A DNA stretch of 64,000 nt from Oscheius onirici (GCA_932521025.1 OW051473.1:7440001-7504000), one strand, 5' to 3'; positions 24,477-36,780 are shown, numbered from the stretch's first letter. Numbers and translations: made by a program. Notes: a model not told the origin generated them from the letters alone.

Positions 24477-26062
24477 GTAATGTCAAAACATTCTATCAAA
24501 ACCTCATAATAACAGTCTGGTGGGACAAACCATTACACTGGTCCAATTTAAATCAGTCGCATGTGCTGTTTGAAACTCTCTGGTTTCTTCTGATGATGAC
24601 ATCATAGTTTTCAGATGTACGCCTAAATTTGGAAACTACGACGGCCAGTTTTAGCTCTTCGATGAAATTACTCTAACACCAAATCTGTGCAAAGTGAGTC
24701 ATCTTCCGCCCTTTTTTCGGGGGAGTGTCTTTATGGGGTGCCATGACTTTATGTCGGATTTCACGACACGAAGAATCATTGCAGACAGATGTTGAACACG
24801 CAAGTCTGGTGTCAAATTCCACTGAAGGGTTTTTGAAATTCTTCCCCACGAGACATTTGAAAGATATGTTTGGCGCGTCTTAATTGGCGAACTCTTTCAT
24901 CGGTTGAAATCTCAAAAATCTCTCCTTCTGGTGTCTGTTCAAAATATCTATATCAAGACATGACATGCTCCCCCAAAAGACCACCCGTTCTTTTTGACTT
25001 TTGTTCAGCACGGCTCTTTCGGACCTCGTTACCAAAGACGGCACAAAATAGTGTAGAGAGTGAGTGAGTCCGCAACATGGCCCCACCCCCGTCATCAAAT
25101 CCGTCATTGTCCTTTTTGAAATTACTCTGGTCATCTGCTAGAAATTGCCCCGTCCCCATCAGCGTTTTCTCGCTAGTTCAAAACACCAGTAGTGAACCTG
25201 AAAATGCGGTGAAATGAGCAGAATAGCACTGCTTTAACCAGGTTAGAATCGGGGGACACCTCCTTCTTTCTGGGTTTGGTTTCGAGAAAAGTCTCATTAG
25301 AGAGGCAGCAAGAACCTGCCTTTATTCTACTCTACCACACGCTTCCCGGTCGAGTTCCTGTCCATTTTTTCTCACTCCATTCATGATGATGATAGCTCCA
25401 ATAAAATTGGCCTCTCCCACTCTGACGTCCATCTTTTAACGGAATTAACAGGGTCACAAAATGCATTAGGACTTTCACGAACAGACAAGAAGCTTTTGGC
25501 CCTTTTCTGATCTCCATCTACAGTAAATTTTTGCACTTTGCATCGCTTTTCTTCAAATTTCGCGCTTGAATAAAAATGAATTTCGCGAGCGAGAGATCTT
25601 CATTAACGACTCTCAGTCGAAAATGGCTTGTTTTTCCTTCCACAGTTAAAGTCCTCAGACTTTGTGAGAGAAAGGAAGTTGATATCAAATTTCGGGCATT
25701 TCTTGTTTCTCACAGGGCGGAGCACTACTCCTTGGTCGTTCGCTCTCCTCTCTCACTTCTTGAGGGCGGTGATCCTTGAGATTCACACATGTTGCACTGT
25801 TTATACCTGACGTCCATATGGCCACCGTAAATGTTTAGTCTCGGTGCTTTCTCTTTCTTAAGCTCTAGGACAGATCATCTCCCACACACACTTCATGTCC
25901 CGGGGCATCTCTGTCTGTGTCCAATGAACGTTGACCTTTCTACCATTTTCATGCATCTTACTTCCCGTAAAGTGCTTTCTATTTTGGCCATCAAAACAGA
26001 AAGGGGACCACTGTGGTCATTAATGTTCTTTTCACACCTCATTATTAAGCTTCTTTTTCCAG
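24477..26062. other. Intergenic, no gene recognised
   Basis: Short frames on both strands around 24.9-25.2 kb and 25.3-25.8 kb lack splice or motif support. The last part may hold the true first exon or 5'UTR of the GPCR that follows. Confidence 0.4.
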
Positions 26063-27859
26063 TGGATGAAGCCGTGGTGGAGGCGGAATACATGATGACG
26101 GTTCCTTATCCTGAAGGATGCGAAGGCTCTCCATCATTAGACAGACTGACGGAGAACGGAATCATCGAATTCATCAATTTCACGGGTTGTCTTCCTCAAG
26201 TGCGTTTGTAGGGCTCTTCTCAAAAACCTTGCAACTTTCCAGTGTGGAGTATGCGAACATTCTCTCAAAGAACACCACTATGTGATGTACAACCTGATAC
26301 TGAGCGGAATGATTCTGCCACTTATTGGTTTCCTTGGACTTATTGGCAATGGATTATCCGCCTTCGTCTATAGTCGTCCTGGTGAGGAACATGTGTGTCT
26401 GACAGCAATCCGTTTTCTGTCAAAGATTGAAGAAAACGGCAGTAATTTTTGTGAGCCCCGAAGATCAAACAATCTGATCATGATAGATTTCTCTCACCTC
26501 AGCTGTTACTTTAAACAGCTCAAATGAGTCAGATCCGTTTTGGCGTTCGCAAGGACCAGAATCCTAAGGGAATTGTTTCTGGGACATAACCTCGTTGATC
26601 AAGGCGACAACCGCCAAAGCCACGCGGAGACAGAAGAATAACAAACGACTAACTAAGGGGATTTTTTCAGAGATGAGATCTTCCACCAACATCTACTTGT
26701 GTTGCTTGGGCTGTTCAGACAGCGCTGTGATCTTCACCGGCATCTTTCTGTTCTTTGTAGACAGTGTAAGAAAATTCTCACTCAACTTAACGAGGATCTT
26801 TGGGGTAAAAAGTACTAATCAAGATGTAAGATATTGAATTTTAGGTCTTGTCTCCAGTCGTTTATCCAATGGGAATGACAGCACAGACCTGTTCCGTCTA
26901 CTTTACAATATTTGCAGGCTTTGACTGCTTTGTTCAGGTAAAAAAATAGCATTTCAATCAAAAACTGTTTACAGGTGTGCCTTCCCGAACCGGCCAAACG
27001 TTTCATGAACAGACCAAAAGTTCTCGGCAGCTGTATTATCTTTGTTCTGCTATTCTCAATTGTCTACAACATTCCTCACTGCTTTGAGGTGACCTTTGAA
27101 AAGTTTGATGATTCAAAGTGATTTTCAGGCAATAGTGATAGACTGCTATCACGAAGGTTTCGGGGGACACTCTTGGGAAGTTTGTCCGGAGCCTATGCGT
27201 TTCAACGAAGTGTGGGTTTTCTTGAATGACTTTAAAAAACTTTGAATGTAGATATCAGACAGTTTACTACAAGTACATGTATGCAGTTTTCCTGGCAGTC
27301 GGCCCTTTAATTATCCTCGTCGTGTTAAACACATTTATCATTGGTAGGCAATTAATGATTTTGCAAAGAAAAAGTCTATTTCAGGAGCTTCCATTTTCGG
27401 AGCGGGTGGTCAAAGTGCCGGGGACACTATTTCTCTGGTATACATTCATTTTTCCAGTAAAATAGACTTTTCAGATACTAGTAGTCCTCTTATTTATTGC
27501 TTGCAACGTGGCAGCCCTTCTGCTCAACACTTTTGAAGCCCACATTGAGGAACTGATAGGCAACAAGATCAACTACATCGTCGATTTATCCAATCTTCTC
27601 GTCGTCTTCAATTCAAGGTAGCTAGTCCAAAACTTGCTATTTACTCTTCTTCAGCTTCAACTTTGTCATCTACTTCACTTTCTCGCCAAGTTTCTCGGCT
27701 ACATTGAAGAAATACTTTACGGACAGACCACTGAAATCAGAATGTGTCGATTCGGGTCTCCCGGTTTTGGTCGCCAGTGAGAAGAGCAGTCGTTCCAAAT
27801 TGTGCAGGGACACTCTGGGACGACTGCTTTCAGCAAGCCAGCCCGAGGTGCTCATTTGA
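26063..27859 (+). CDS. Second FRPR-like neuropeptide GPCR
   Basis: Exons 26063-26199 (start uncertain; first ATG in frame 26092), 26243-26381, 26671-26765, 26845-26937, 26975-27088, 27129-27211, 27252-27343, 27385-27437, 27475-27617 and 27655-27859 have consistent phases. From 26092 they give about 374 aa. TM1 is ILPLIGFLGLIGNGLSAFVY. TM2 starts SSTNIYLCCLGCSDSAVI, and TM5 is LAVGPLIILVVLNTFIIG. TM6 is LVVLLFIACNVAALLLNTFE. TM7 is DLSNLLVVFNSSFNFVIYF, the SNLLVxxNSSxNFxIY form typical of FMRFamide-type peptide receptors. TM3 ends without a classical DRY (CLPEPAKRF). The N-terminus carries a possible glycosylation site (FINFTGC). An AATAAA lies at 28034-28039. It is distinct from the GPCR at 12.5 kb, so this is not a recent duplicate pair. 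It is probably neuronal; the ligand is unknown. Confidence 0.82.
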
Positions 27860-28638
27860 GGTGCGATTTCTCTCTCGGGGGATTGTGTGGGGGTGAGTGT
27901 CAATTGTTGGGCAGGATGTTTTTAGAGTCTGGAGCTAAACTAATTGGATGTTTTTCAGAGTCAAGAGCTTACGTGAATCTCAGCAACAACATTGTGATAT
28001 GAATGATACCTGTTACTTTGTATTTGTAAAGAAAATAAAGTCTTACGAGCTGAAATTTTTGAAAGTTATTTAAAAATAGTGTTACTGCATTTTCTGTCTG
28101 TGTTAAGATGGGTTTTGAAATAAAGCATCAAGTTTTTCTCGTCCAGATTTGTTCAGCTAATGTGACTATTTGATCATCTTTTTGTCTAAACGACTTAGTA
28201 CGCAGCCGTCTAATCTTTGTGTTCTTGTTGAACTACCTGGAAAGTGAATTTAACTCAAAAATTAATTCAAGTCTAGATGTTTTAAAATGTTTTGTGCATC
28301 GAAAACTGTCCATATTTGTGGTTCTGGATGGTTTTAACAAAAGGTTTTCAGCAATTTACCCGTTAACACAAATATTGATCAAACCGCGCCCCGCTGCAAA
28401 AGCAACGATTCAGCGTCGCTTTTCATAAACAAATCATGCCTTTATCAGCATTAAACTGTTCATTTTCTTTCGTTTTTTTTGTACAAAGTAGAAATACTTG
28501 TCAAGCACAAGAAATTTGTAAACTTATGCTACATTTGTGGTCTTTTTGACCCAGAATCAAGCTCAAAACTGGATCTACTCGTTTTCTTGATATTTTCTCA
28601 ATTTGTTCTTTTTTTATATACGTTTTCAGTTAGAAACC
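27860..28638. other. Intergenic between GPCR and Sec15
   Basis: Contains the GPCR poly(A) signal AATAAA (28034-28039) and AT-rich sequence. No further gene was recognised. A TTTCAG (28624-28629) lies 9 nt before the Sec15 ATG. Confidence 0.5.
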
Positions 28639-31600
28639 ATGGACGCAACGTCTACAGCGAGTACCAAAGATACCGGCGGAGGTAGCAGTGATACCGCCTC
28701 CACGAGCTACAATCCATGTGAGTCATCTATCTATAGATGTGGAATGTCATTTTTAGATACGGAAATGAGTACAGAGCAAGAATATTTCCTTTATGAGCTT
28801 GAAACTACAGATTCTGGCAGTATTGGTCTTGTTTTGAGGTGATATCGCTGCTTTAAGACTTTTAATGATAAATTTTCAGAGCCATCTACGATTGTGGAGA
28901 TGTTAACAAGTTTAGTCGAGCTCTCGAACATCGTATTCATCAATACGACAAGAATATTCAAAAAGTCTGCTCCTACCATTACCAAGGATTTGTGGACTCT
29001 ATGAAAGAGCTGCTTTCACTCAAAGAACGGTGTGAAGACGTCAAGGTAAAACTTTTAGTTGCTTTTTACACAATTTTTCCCAGAGAGACGCATTGATGAT
29101 CGACGCTCAGATCCAATCGGCTAGCGAGGACATTAAGAGGAAAAGTGCCGAGATAGTCAAGTACCGAAAACTGATGAAGAATGCAACGACGGCTATCGAC
29201 CAAATCTCTGGTTGCTTACCAGTATTAGAAAATTATGCGAAGCTGCAGGCTCTTATGCAACAGAAAAAGTTTGTATTCACTATTATTTCAAAAATTACGT
29301 GCTTCAGGTATTATCAAGCATTGAAAGTTCTCGAAGAGCTGGAACATACTCATTTGGCCTTGGTCGAAAAGTATCGCTTTATCGCCATCCTCGTGAAGAA
29401 AATGAATCCTCGGCGTGACGAAATCAAGGATAGAGCTTATTCCGAGTTCAAAGACTTTCTGGAAAATATAAAGAAGGTTGCTATGAGAGTTGGACGTCAT
29501 GCAAGCAAAGATGTAAGTCCTTCTTGATATGCAACGTTGAGTTTGTGATTCAGGTAGCCGAGCAACATTCCTTCGGAATTTCTGAAGAAGAACGTGCTCG
29601 TCGTTTCCACCAAGAAGCCAAAAACTCTCAGGCAGATCTGAAAGTCGCTCTTGGTGCAGACGGAGCAATGGTCAAGAAGAACAAAGATCGGAAGGGTCAA
29701 AGTAGAAAAAGCACTATGTCCAGTAACGATGAGGTGATGCTTTTTAATATTATCTTAAACAGTATTATTAAGCGCGAGGATGAAGAGAATCTCTCAGCAA
29801 AGGATCTCATTGACTACACTCCAGTTCATCGCTGTTCCCAGATCTTCGCAGTACTTGGAGCTCGCGAGGAATTTGAACAGTACTACCGTTCTCAGAGAAA
29901 AGAACAGTGCCAACTGGTCATTGAAGCTCCGTCAAAGGTGAGACTCCTGTTTCTATATATACTTACTGTTTGTTCAGTTTTTCCAAATGAGTTCTCTAAA
30001 GCACTACTTGGACTATCTCGACGAAATCGTTGGCTTCTTTGTAGTTGAGGACTACATCATGGAGTTTGAACCGACTCTTGCAACCAAAGGTCATAAGGAT
30101 GATCTCTGGGCAATGGCTCTGAAGACCATCATCAGCACCATGAATAACAGATTCGTAAGTAGTTTTTCTTTTAGAAACAATAAAAGTTAGGGTGGTTGTC
30201 CTGACGTGGAAATGATGCTGAGAATGAAAAAAGTTATTCTCTTGTTCGCCCTGACTATGAAGTCTTACGGCTACGAGATTGGTCCACTCTATAACCTTCT
30301 CCAGAACTTTAGGTAAATTTTCGTGTATCTCGTGACTGTCAGATTTTCAGGGATCAATATAATGAGATCTTGATGACCGAATACTGCGCTCAGTTTGAAA
30401 GGGACCTCCAGAATGACAACTACACTCCAATTACCGTCAATACACAAGAAGAGTTTAATGAGGTTGTCAAAAATTTCAACTTTTACAAGAAAAGTATGGA
30501 GCAGGTCCGAATTTTACAGTCAAAGCAATAATCCCAAAATTTAGCAACCGTTCCCAAGACGGTTCCCCTTCTCCCGCTTTGTAATTTCCGTCTTTAAACA
30601 AGCCAAGAACTATACCGTTGGCTGTAAAAAGTTCATGGACGATCTGCAGCTGTCCCATTCTGAAATTGATGATACTGTTAGAAGATACGCCAACGTACTT
30701 CTTTCTCGGTGGTCCGGCAGTTTGAAGGCATATGTGAACAAACGTTTATCCCTGGTTCAGGTGAGCAAAAACATCCTCTCTTATTAAAACGCTAAGGTCG
30801 CCCGAACTGTATTTCAAACTTTTCAACCCCTCTGTACTGTCAAAATGCGAATTTGAGTGCAAATGTTTTATCGAAATTTTGTGTGGAATCCGGCTACCAC
30901 GTCCGTTTTTCGAAATAACGCCCTTTTCACTGTTTTCAAGTCCCTCTATGGTTTGGCACTCTTAAGCCGCAGGTAACAAATCAGTAACTGTCGAGAATTT
31001 TTGTTTTGAATTTGGAAAAACTTTGAAAGTTCTATTAGTTGTAGGGGTACGAAATGGGGTACGACGTCGTCAGACGACGAAGTTGGTTGGTATTTTGTTT
31101 AAACAACCTTATATTAAGCTCGTTCAAATCACCGTCAACATCACTTACTTGGAGAAGTCTTGTGAATCTTTGGGCCTTTTCATCACCAAACTGACCATGG
31201 GTGTTGACGGCGTAGTGACTCCTTCTTCTCATCAACTGGCTCTGAGTCAACAAGTCTTCCAGGATGCTCGCAGTGAGGTTTGCTAAGATTTACAACTTTT
31301 TCCTTCAGATCATTCTACTGTTTCAGGTTGAGCAACAAATTGACGAGTTCATGCGAGACAAGATCGACGAAATGCTCGAGTTAGGAGTCTATGACTGGGA
31401 ACTTCCGGCTTCTTCGGGTCGTGCAACTGAACAGATCAGTGATTTGATCAACTTTTTGGAGACTACGTTTCTGTCGTTTACCAATCTGCCCACTAGCTTG
31501 GCTAAGCACGTCTGTATGCAGGTAATTTTATACATTTTAAGAGAAAGAAACTAGTTTCAGTCCTGTAAGCACTTGTCTGCTCAACTCATGGCGGGTCTCT

Positions 31601-32004
31601 TGACTTTGGACTTTCGTATAATTTCTCCCGGAGCCTTGGAGCAGTTCAGTTTGGATGTCATGCAGTGCGAAATGTTCACAACAAGGTGTCCTGTTCCCGG
31701 ATTTGACCAGAACACTTTGCCGATGACTTTTGCTCAGCTTAGACAACTCCTGGACTTGGTTATGGATGATGACTGGACGACGTATTTTGCAGAATATGGC
31801 ACGGATACTGCCAAGTACAACCGCCTGAAACGTGAAAACATCATTATTCTTTTGGAAAAGTGAGTCTTTTAACTTTTCTTTGTTTATTACGAGCTTTCCA
31901 GAGTGATGGAGTATGAAAAACGCTCCTCCAGCTTCTTCGGTAGAAGAACGGACCGTATGAAGCTCCTAGAGACTGTAATGAAGCAACTTCGCCAGTTGCA
32001 ATAA
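28639..32004 (+). CDS. sec-15: Exocyst complex subunit Sec15 (EXOC6)
   Basis: Fifteen phase-consistent exons: 28639-28717, 28757-28838, 28880-29045, 29084-29268, 29308-29512, 29554-29733, 29773-29937, 29978-30154, 30191-30312, 30351-30504, 30545-30760, 31119-31277, 31327-31521, 31561-31859, 31902-32004. The product is about 828 aa, close to human EXOC6. Recognisable blocks include ALEHRIHQYDKNIQKVC, HYQGFVDSMKELL and CLPVLENYAKL. Further on are DFLENIKK, LDFRIISPGALEQF and FDQNTLPMTFAQLRQLLDLV followed by DWTTYFAEYG. Sec15 binds activated Rab11/Sec4 on secretory vesicles and joins the octameric exocyst that tethers vesicles to the plasma membrane. The gene looks intact. The 358-nt intron 30761-31118 is the longest. 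The stop codon overlaps a canonical AATAAA (32000-32005). Confidence 0.96.
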
Positions 32005-32501
32005 AGAATTTATCTGTGATCAAAAATGCCCAAAAGCTTATCATAGAATAGCCAATATTTTATTTCCCCATCTATATGCTGATACTTTTCTTGAAGGCCT
32101 GATTTTAGGTGCTAATAAACTGTTCTCAACCAATTGTTTTGATCACCCAGAGCAGAGTTATCCAGCGGTAAATCACATGTACTTTTTCATCTATTACACC
32201 AACAGCCTACAACAGCTTTTCCCGAAAGTTCCCTAGACCCTCAGTTGAGCTTCATAACAGGAGGCAAGATCTCTATTTTCACCTTTCGTATTCCTCATCA
32301 TCTCACCAACTTACGCATCTCACTAAATTTATTACCTTCTGAACTTAGTACACCTTACCTAGTAGGATTCTACCTTTGGCTGTCTTATCTTACAAAAGCT
32401 ATCTTTTGTGACCATGACGGGCCCACAGCTATTTGGCCTGTCTATTCACCGAGTATCTCTTCATCCCTAGAGTTTTTCTCATTTTCTCTATTTCAGGCCG
32501 A

Positions 32502-33238
32502 ATGAGATGTCTTCTTGTCCTCTCCCCTCTCATTTTTTCTACTGTTCAATTCCGCCCTTGCACACAATTCACCAGGGGACTTCATGAGGACTACCGCGAT
32601 AATGCCTTTATATGCGACAAATCTTGTCGCCATCCCGATAAAGTAAGTTCTAGTGCTCAATCCAATAATATTAATTTTAGTATTGCTATATAAAGCTGAA
32701 TGAACGTGGTTGCAATTGTAGAGTTCTTTTCGTAAGTGACGACAGAAATTTGCAAACAATCGGAGGCTGTATCCCATTAAAGAAATATAATTCATGGATA
32801 ATATCGCAAAAGCAACAGAGTAGGACTACTACATCACCTATCCCGGCCGGTTGGCATCCGATTCAAGAAGAATACTTGAGAAAACAAACCATTGTTCGAG
32901 AAAAAATTATGGCTGCTCAGAAAGCTAGAGAAGCCAAAGCTGCCGCTGAAGCTAATGCCAAAACCTCTACTACGTGTACTCCTCGACCACCGACTTCTCC
33001 CCCCAAGGCAGTAACAACGGTTTCTCCCCCGCGTGTTACTACAACAACGATTCCTCAACCGCCAACAACTAAAACGATCCCTGCTCCACCAACAACGACC
33101 GCTGCTCCACCAACAATTACAACGACCCCTGCTCCACCAGCAACGACCCCTGCTCCACAAATAACTTCAACGACCCCTGCTCCACCAACAACTACAATGG
33201 CCGCTTCTCCGCCAAAAACTATAACAACCACTGTTTAA
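32502..33238 (+). CDS. Secreted Thr/Pro-rich (mucin-like) protein
   Basis: Exons 32502-32642 and 32696-33238 give about 227 aa. The signal peptide is MRCLLVLSPLIFSTVQ. A small Cys-rich module follows (FICDKSC, RGCNCRVLF, GGCIPL), then an Ala/Lys helical stretch (KAREAKAAAEA). From about residue 130 the protein is almost all Thr, Pro, Ala, Ser in units such as APPTTTAAPP, a candidate for dense O-glycosylation. Extracellular, cuticle, mucus or surface-coat roles are inferred; no family was recognised for the Cys module. The first stop (TAA 33236-33238) is followed in the same frame by 30 more codons of identical composition, ending at TGA 33329-33331. The tail is therefore probably truncated by a recent nonsense change. 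A TTTCAG lies 5 nt before the ATG. Confidence 0.75.
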
Positions 33239-33331
33239 CCAACAACTACAACATCCACTGTTAAGCCAGCAACTAAAACAACGACTTCTTCGCCTTCTGT
33301 ACAAAAACCTCCACCACCTGCGACTCCCTGA
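33239..33331 (+). pseudogene. Former C-terminal tail of the Thr/Pro-rich protein, now after a stop
   Basis: In the same frame as the gene above, 30 codons rich in Thr, Pro, Lys and Ser (PTTTTSTVKPATKTTT, VQKPPPPATP) run to a TGA at 33329-33331. Composition is continuous across the TAA, so the TAA looks secondary. Stop readthrough or a very short intron are the alternatives; no GT-AG pair was seen. Confidence 0.55.
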
Positions 33332-33417
33332 ACTGGATTTCATCGCCTCTCCGCTCAAAAGTTGCGTGCTCTTGTCACCTATAGACAAAGTATCCCAGGT
33401 TGTAGCTGGGTATAGTA

Positions 33418-34124
33418 CAGGGTTGGACATTAATTAGTTGCTCAAATAGATCGTCCGGGTCATTTTCTAGCTCAAGTTAGCCCTACGAAAGGCCGTTCTT
33501 ACCCCAGAATATCAAGTGATTTGGTTTATTTCTTTATGCTAGAAAACGATAGGAAATAGCTTCAAATAATACTTTACGGATAGCGCAGCAGGTTTGTAGT
33601 GAACGTAGTGAACAAAGAACGAAATAAAATTTCTTGACTCATGATACCCCATCATGGATTTTTCACCGCGCATGCCAAAAGTTCATGCGACCAAAACTGG
33701 GGAAAGAAAAAACTTTTCGGCTTTATGATGTTTTACAATCTGATAGCTCTTGACAAGCTCTTTCCAATGCCGTCGGAAAATCGAAGCTAACTTTAAAGAT
33801 CACGGAGATATGCGACTTTTAAAATGCCTAATTTCGCCAAAAGTGACAAGATAGGGGGATTTAAACTTTTTAACCACAAAACCATACAAGTTGATACTGT
33901 GCAGGGGGGAATGGGTATATAATACTGCTTGGCGGCATGATATAGACAATCCTGGAGATTGCTGTTTAAAAAAAAAGTAAAACCACGTAAATAAACCAAA
34001 TCATTTGATATTCTGGGGGTAAGAACGGCCTTTCGTAGGGCTAACTTGAGCCAGAAAATCAGACCCGGACGATCTATTTGAGCGACGCTAGATCGGAGTT
34101 CCAACTAATTAATGTTCAACCCTG
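33418..34124. mobile_element. Non-autonomous DNA transposon with ~110-bp TIRs and TA target duplication
   Basis: The left end CAGGGTTGGACATTAATTAG matches the reverse complement of the right end (CTAATTAATGTTCAACCCTG) and the match runs for about 110 bp with few differences (for example GGCCGTTCTTACC / GGTAAGAACGGCC). TA flanks both ends (33416-33417 and 34125-34126). The right arm has an extra ~22 bp (GAGCGACGCTAGATCGGAGT region, 34080-34100) absent from the left. The 707-bp element has no convincing transposase frame. TA duplication suggests mobilisation by a Tc1/mariner-like enzyme, but the CAGGG end is also seen in other superfamilies. Confidence 0.8.
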
Positions 34125-34126
34125 TA

Positions 34127-35280
34127 GTTTCACCTTCTTTCTAGTAATTCAACAAAATTTAGAACGACTTCATTGCCTTTGGTTTATAGAGTGCTCAATG
34201 AATAAGGCCTGCGGGAAATTGCCGTGTCGTTTCATCTAGATGCTTCTATTTTTTATTTTTTTTGCTTGTCTGAAAATGAACGTTGCATGAAAGAACGAGA
34301 ACAATCAAATTCTTTGAATCGCTATGTTTCTGTTGGTTCCGTTTTCGGCAATATCTTTTCCTCACAGATGCAAAAGTCCGGATTTCTGTCAGGGATAAAA
34401 AAATGCTTTATCTTGCAATTGCAACTCCAATGAGACCTTTGGCCAAGAGTTTCTTGCTTGAATGACATTTGTGTACGCTCACAAAAGGGTATGGTAACAG
34501 GATTCCGCATCTTTTTAGTCATGGACACTGTTGACATTTGGCAGAACATGCAGGTTACTAAGAACATCTCTAAAACATAAAGTCAGTTTTGATCTACTGC
34601 CATATAGAATTTTCTAAGCTGTGTGATGAACTGAATGGGGTAGATCGATCGCAGTGGCCCAACCTAGTTGGAAACTTCTACAAGAATATTGTCTCTCATT
34701 TCTCCGATTGTGTACCCGATGCATTCCACAAAATCTTGTTTTCTTTTTTGAAATGGCTCTCCAGCGTGTATGGATCAAAAGTTATGACCCCAGGAATGAA
34801 TAATTAGGAGCCAACCTGATAGTTCAAAATACTTAAGTATTATATTAAAAATAACATTGGAACTAACAAAGTTGACAAAAGACTGGACAATGGACATGGG
34901 GCGCGACTTCGAACGGAAAGGATTTGTATTCGAAAGGAAGATGATGGTCATCGGTGTTGTTGTAACATTTGCCAAAAAAAAGTTCACGTCTAGAAGGTGC
35001 ATATTTGTATGAAGGCAACTACCACAAGAAGTTTGACCGGTAAATCGAGGTTCAGGTTCCCCATCTTCTTGTTTTTTCGAAAACATAATCAAGAAAAAGT
35101 CAAAAAGTTTATTCAAACCATTCTACAACTCGAATCTAGATACACCCGCATTAAGAAATCACAAAATTTCGTGTCGTAGTGTCCGCGAATCTGGAAATCG
35201 GTGTTTATTACATCAAATATATGAATTCTTACTTTGGAATATTGTATTTCCATTCTAAGAAGTGTGATCCGTCAATTTTG
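34127..35280. other. Region with weak coding-like remnants
   Basis: A + frame at about 34600-34807 (containing QWPNLVGNFYKNIVSHF) and another at about 34860-35030 (WTMDMGRDFERKGFVF) look more protein-like than background, but no splice chain or start joins them. Possibly an eroded gene. Otherwise AT-rich intergenic DNA. Confidence 0.3.
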
Positions 35281-36780
35281 TCGTTGGCCCTTAAAATGCT
35301 CGCATAAAAAATATCACATGAAATACTACCTGATGTTGCAAGAATTTTGAAACTTCTCCTCTCCTCAGATGCCCCAGACAGCTTCTCTGCTCCTCCAGAG
35401 TACACGATCCACCAGTCAGTATGTTGGCAACAAGTAGTGTAGTTGTCCTTTTTGAAGCTCCAGTCGATTGTCGAAGTTGTAGGTTTATTACCGTTGATCT
35501 TGAAGTTCCTGAAAGTAGTTCATTACCATTTTACGCGCCATTTTTAAACCATTGCAGACCGCTGCTCCATGTGTTCTTCTTTTTCTGTTCCTCTTCTCAG
35601 CCCAGTAAAAGCCGTCGCTAGGTAGACATCACGTATTCCTCTAAACTATGGTCGTTTTGTGTTCTTGTTTATCTTACCGGTCGATGTAGTATGAAAGTGA
35701 AGATGATGTGCTGATGTGCCGACGCTGATTGTTCCAAACATCCGAGTCTTTGCTCTTTTCCTCAGTCATCCCTCTCGGAAGTTGCTGTTGTCGCAGATCC
35801 TCCAGGTGCCGCTGTTCTCCTATTTACACGGCTCCTCTCCTTGACTCATCCACTCCAACTTACTCGTTTCCCTCATAATGTAGCTAAAATAAAGTAGCTG
35901 CCATTTTGAATATCGAATCGATTGTCACAGTTGTCTGTCCGTTATTGTTGCTCCTGAAGATTCCAAAAATTTGCGAAAATTTGCTTTCACAAACCAGTTC
36001 TCCAAGTGTTTTTCTTTTCCTGTTCCGCTCCTCGGTCTAGTGAAAGTTGCCAGGATGTTGAATTTATTTGAGCTATCTAAACTATAGCATTAGTCCTGTC
36101 TTTTCATGTTCGCACTACTTGCTCTCAGAAAATGTCCTGCAGTCACGTCGCCCCGTTTGTCAATCGCTGAGGTAGCTACAAATTGCCTTTAACCTTTTCT
36201 GCTTGTTTTCCTCCACGTCTTCTTCTCGTTGGTCCTTCAAATGCTCGCATAAAAATACCACATAAAATATTACCTGATGTTGCAAGAAGTTCGAGATTTC
36301 TCCTCTTCTCAGATGACCCAGATGTTCCAACAGCTTCTCTGCTCCTCCAATGTACACGACCCCATCTAGTTTTCTGAACCATATCGGTAGGAGTTCACAC
36401 TTTTACAGCCGCTCATTGTTTCATGTCTTCACGGTGTTGCTCCTCTCCTCAGGTATCCCTTCTTATCATATATGGCAATTGTTCGATGGATCCTTTCAGA
36501 TGACGCTCCTCTCCTATTCTCTCCTCTTCTTAACTCCTCTTCTCCGATGCATCATATTCATTTGTTGAATGCAGGCGAGTTCTCCTCCATTGCTCCTCTC
36601 CTCAGCTGCCCCAGATTTGTTTGCTCCTCTCCTCAGTTGCCCAAGACCCCTTTTTCTCCCAGTTTTTTCAATTACCAGTAGAATTTGACTGATTTCCTGA
36701 ATCGTTTTGGTAGTATTGCACTCAGCTAGGGTCACTCCTTTGTACATGAAATTGGCTTCTTGCTCCTCTCCTCAGTTCAT
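35281..36780. repeat. Diverged tandem duplications in pyrimidine-rich DNA
   Basis: The block beginning 'aatgctcgcataaaaa' at about 35296 (through the 'cagcttctctgctcctcc' near 35380-35397) is repeated from about 36239 to 36350. The text around 35575-35660 (TGTTCTTCTTTTTCTGTTCC) is repeated near 36010-36080 with many substitutions. Further on, about 36905-36980 and 36645-36747 align over roughly 75 bp ('acaaaggagtg', 'ccaaaacg'). Short motifs CTCCTCTCCTCAG(T/A)TGCCCCAG recur throughout. The minus strand therefore yields open purine-rich frames such as 36514-36747 (LGQLRRGANKS), whose coding status is doubtful. Confidence 0.55.

Noticed and set aside
28717-30760. Other vesicle-tethering subunits as identity for the 28.6-32.0 kb gene.
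   Set aside because: The LDFRIISPGALEQF and FDQNTLPMTFAQLRQLL blocks and the length are specific to Sec15/EXOC6.
33650-33850. Internal part of the 707-bp TIR element as a gene exon.
   Set aside because: No open frame of useful length and no splice context. It resembles filler of non-autonomous transposons.
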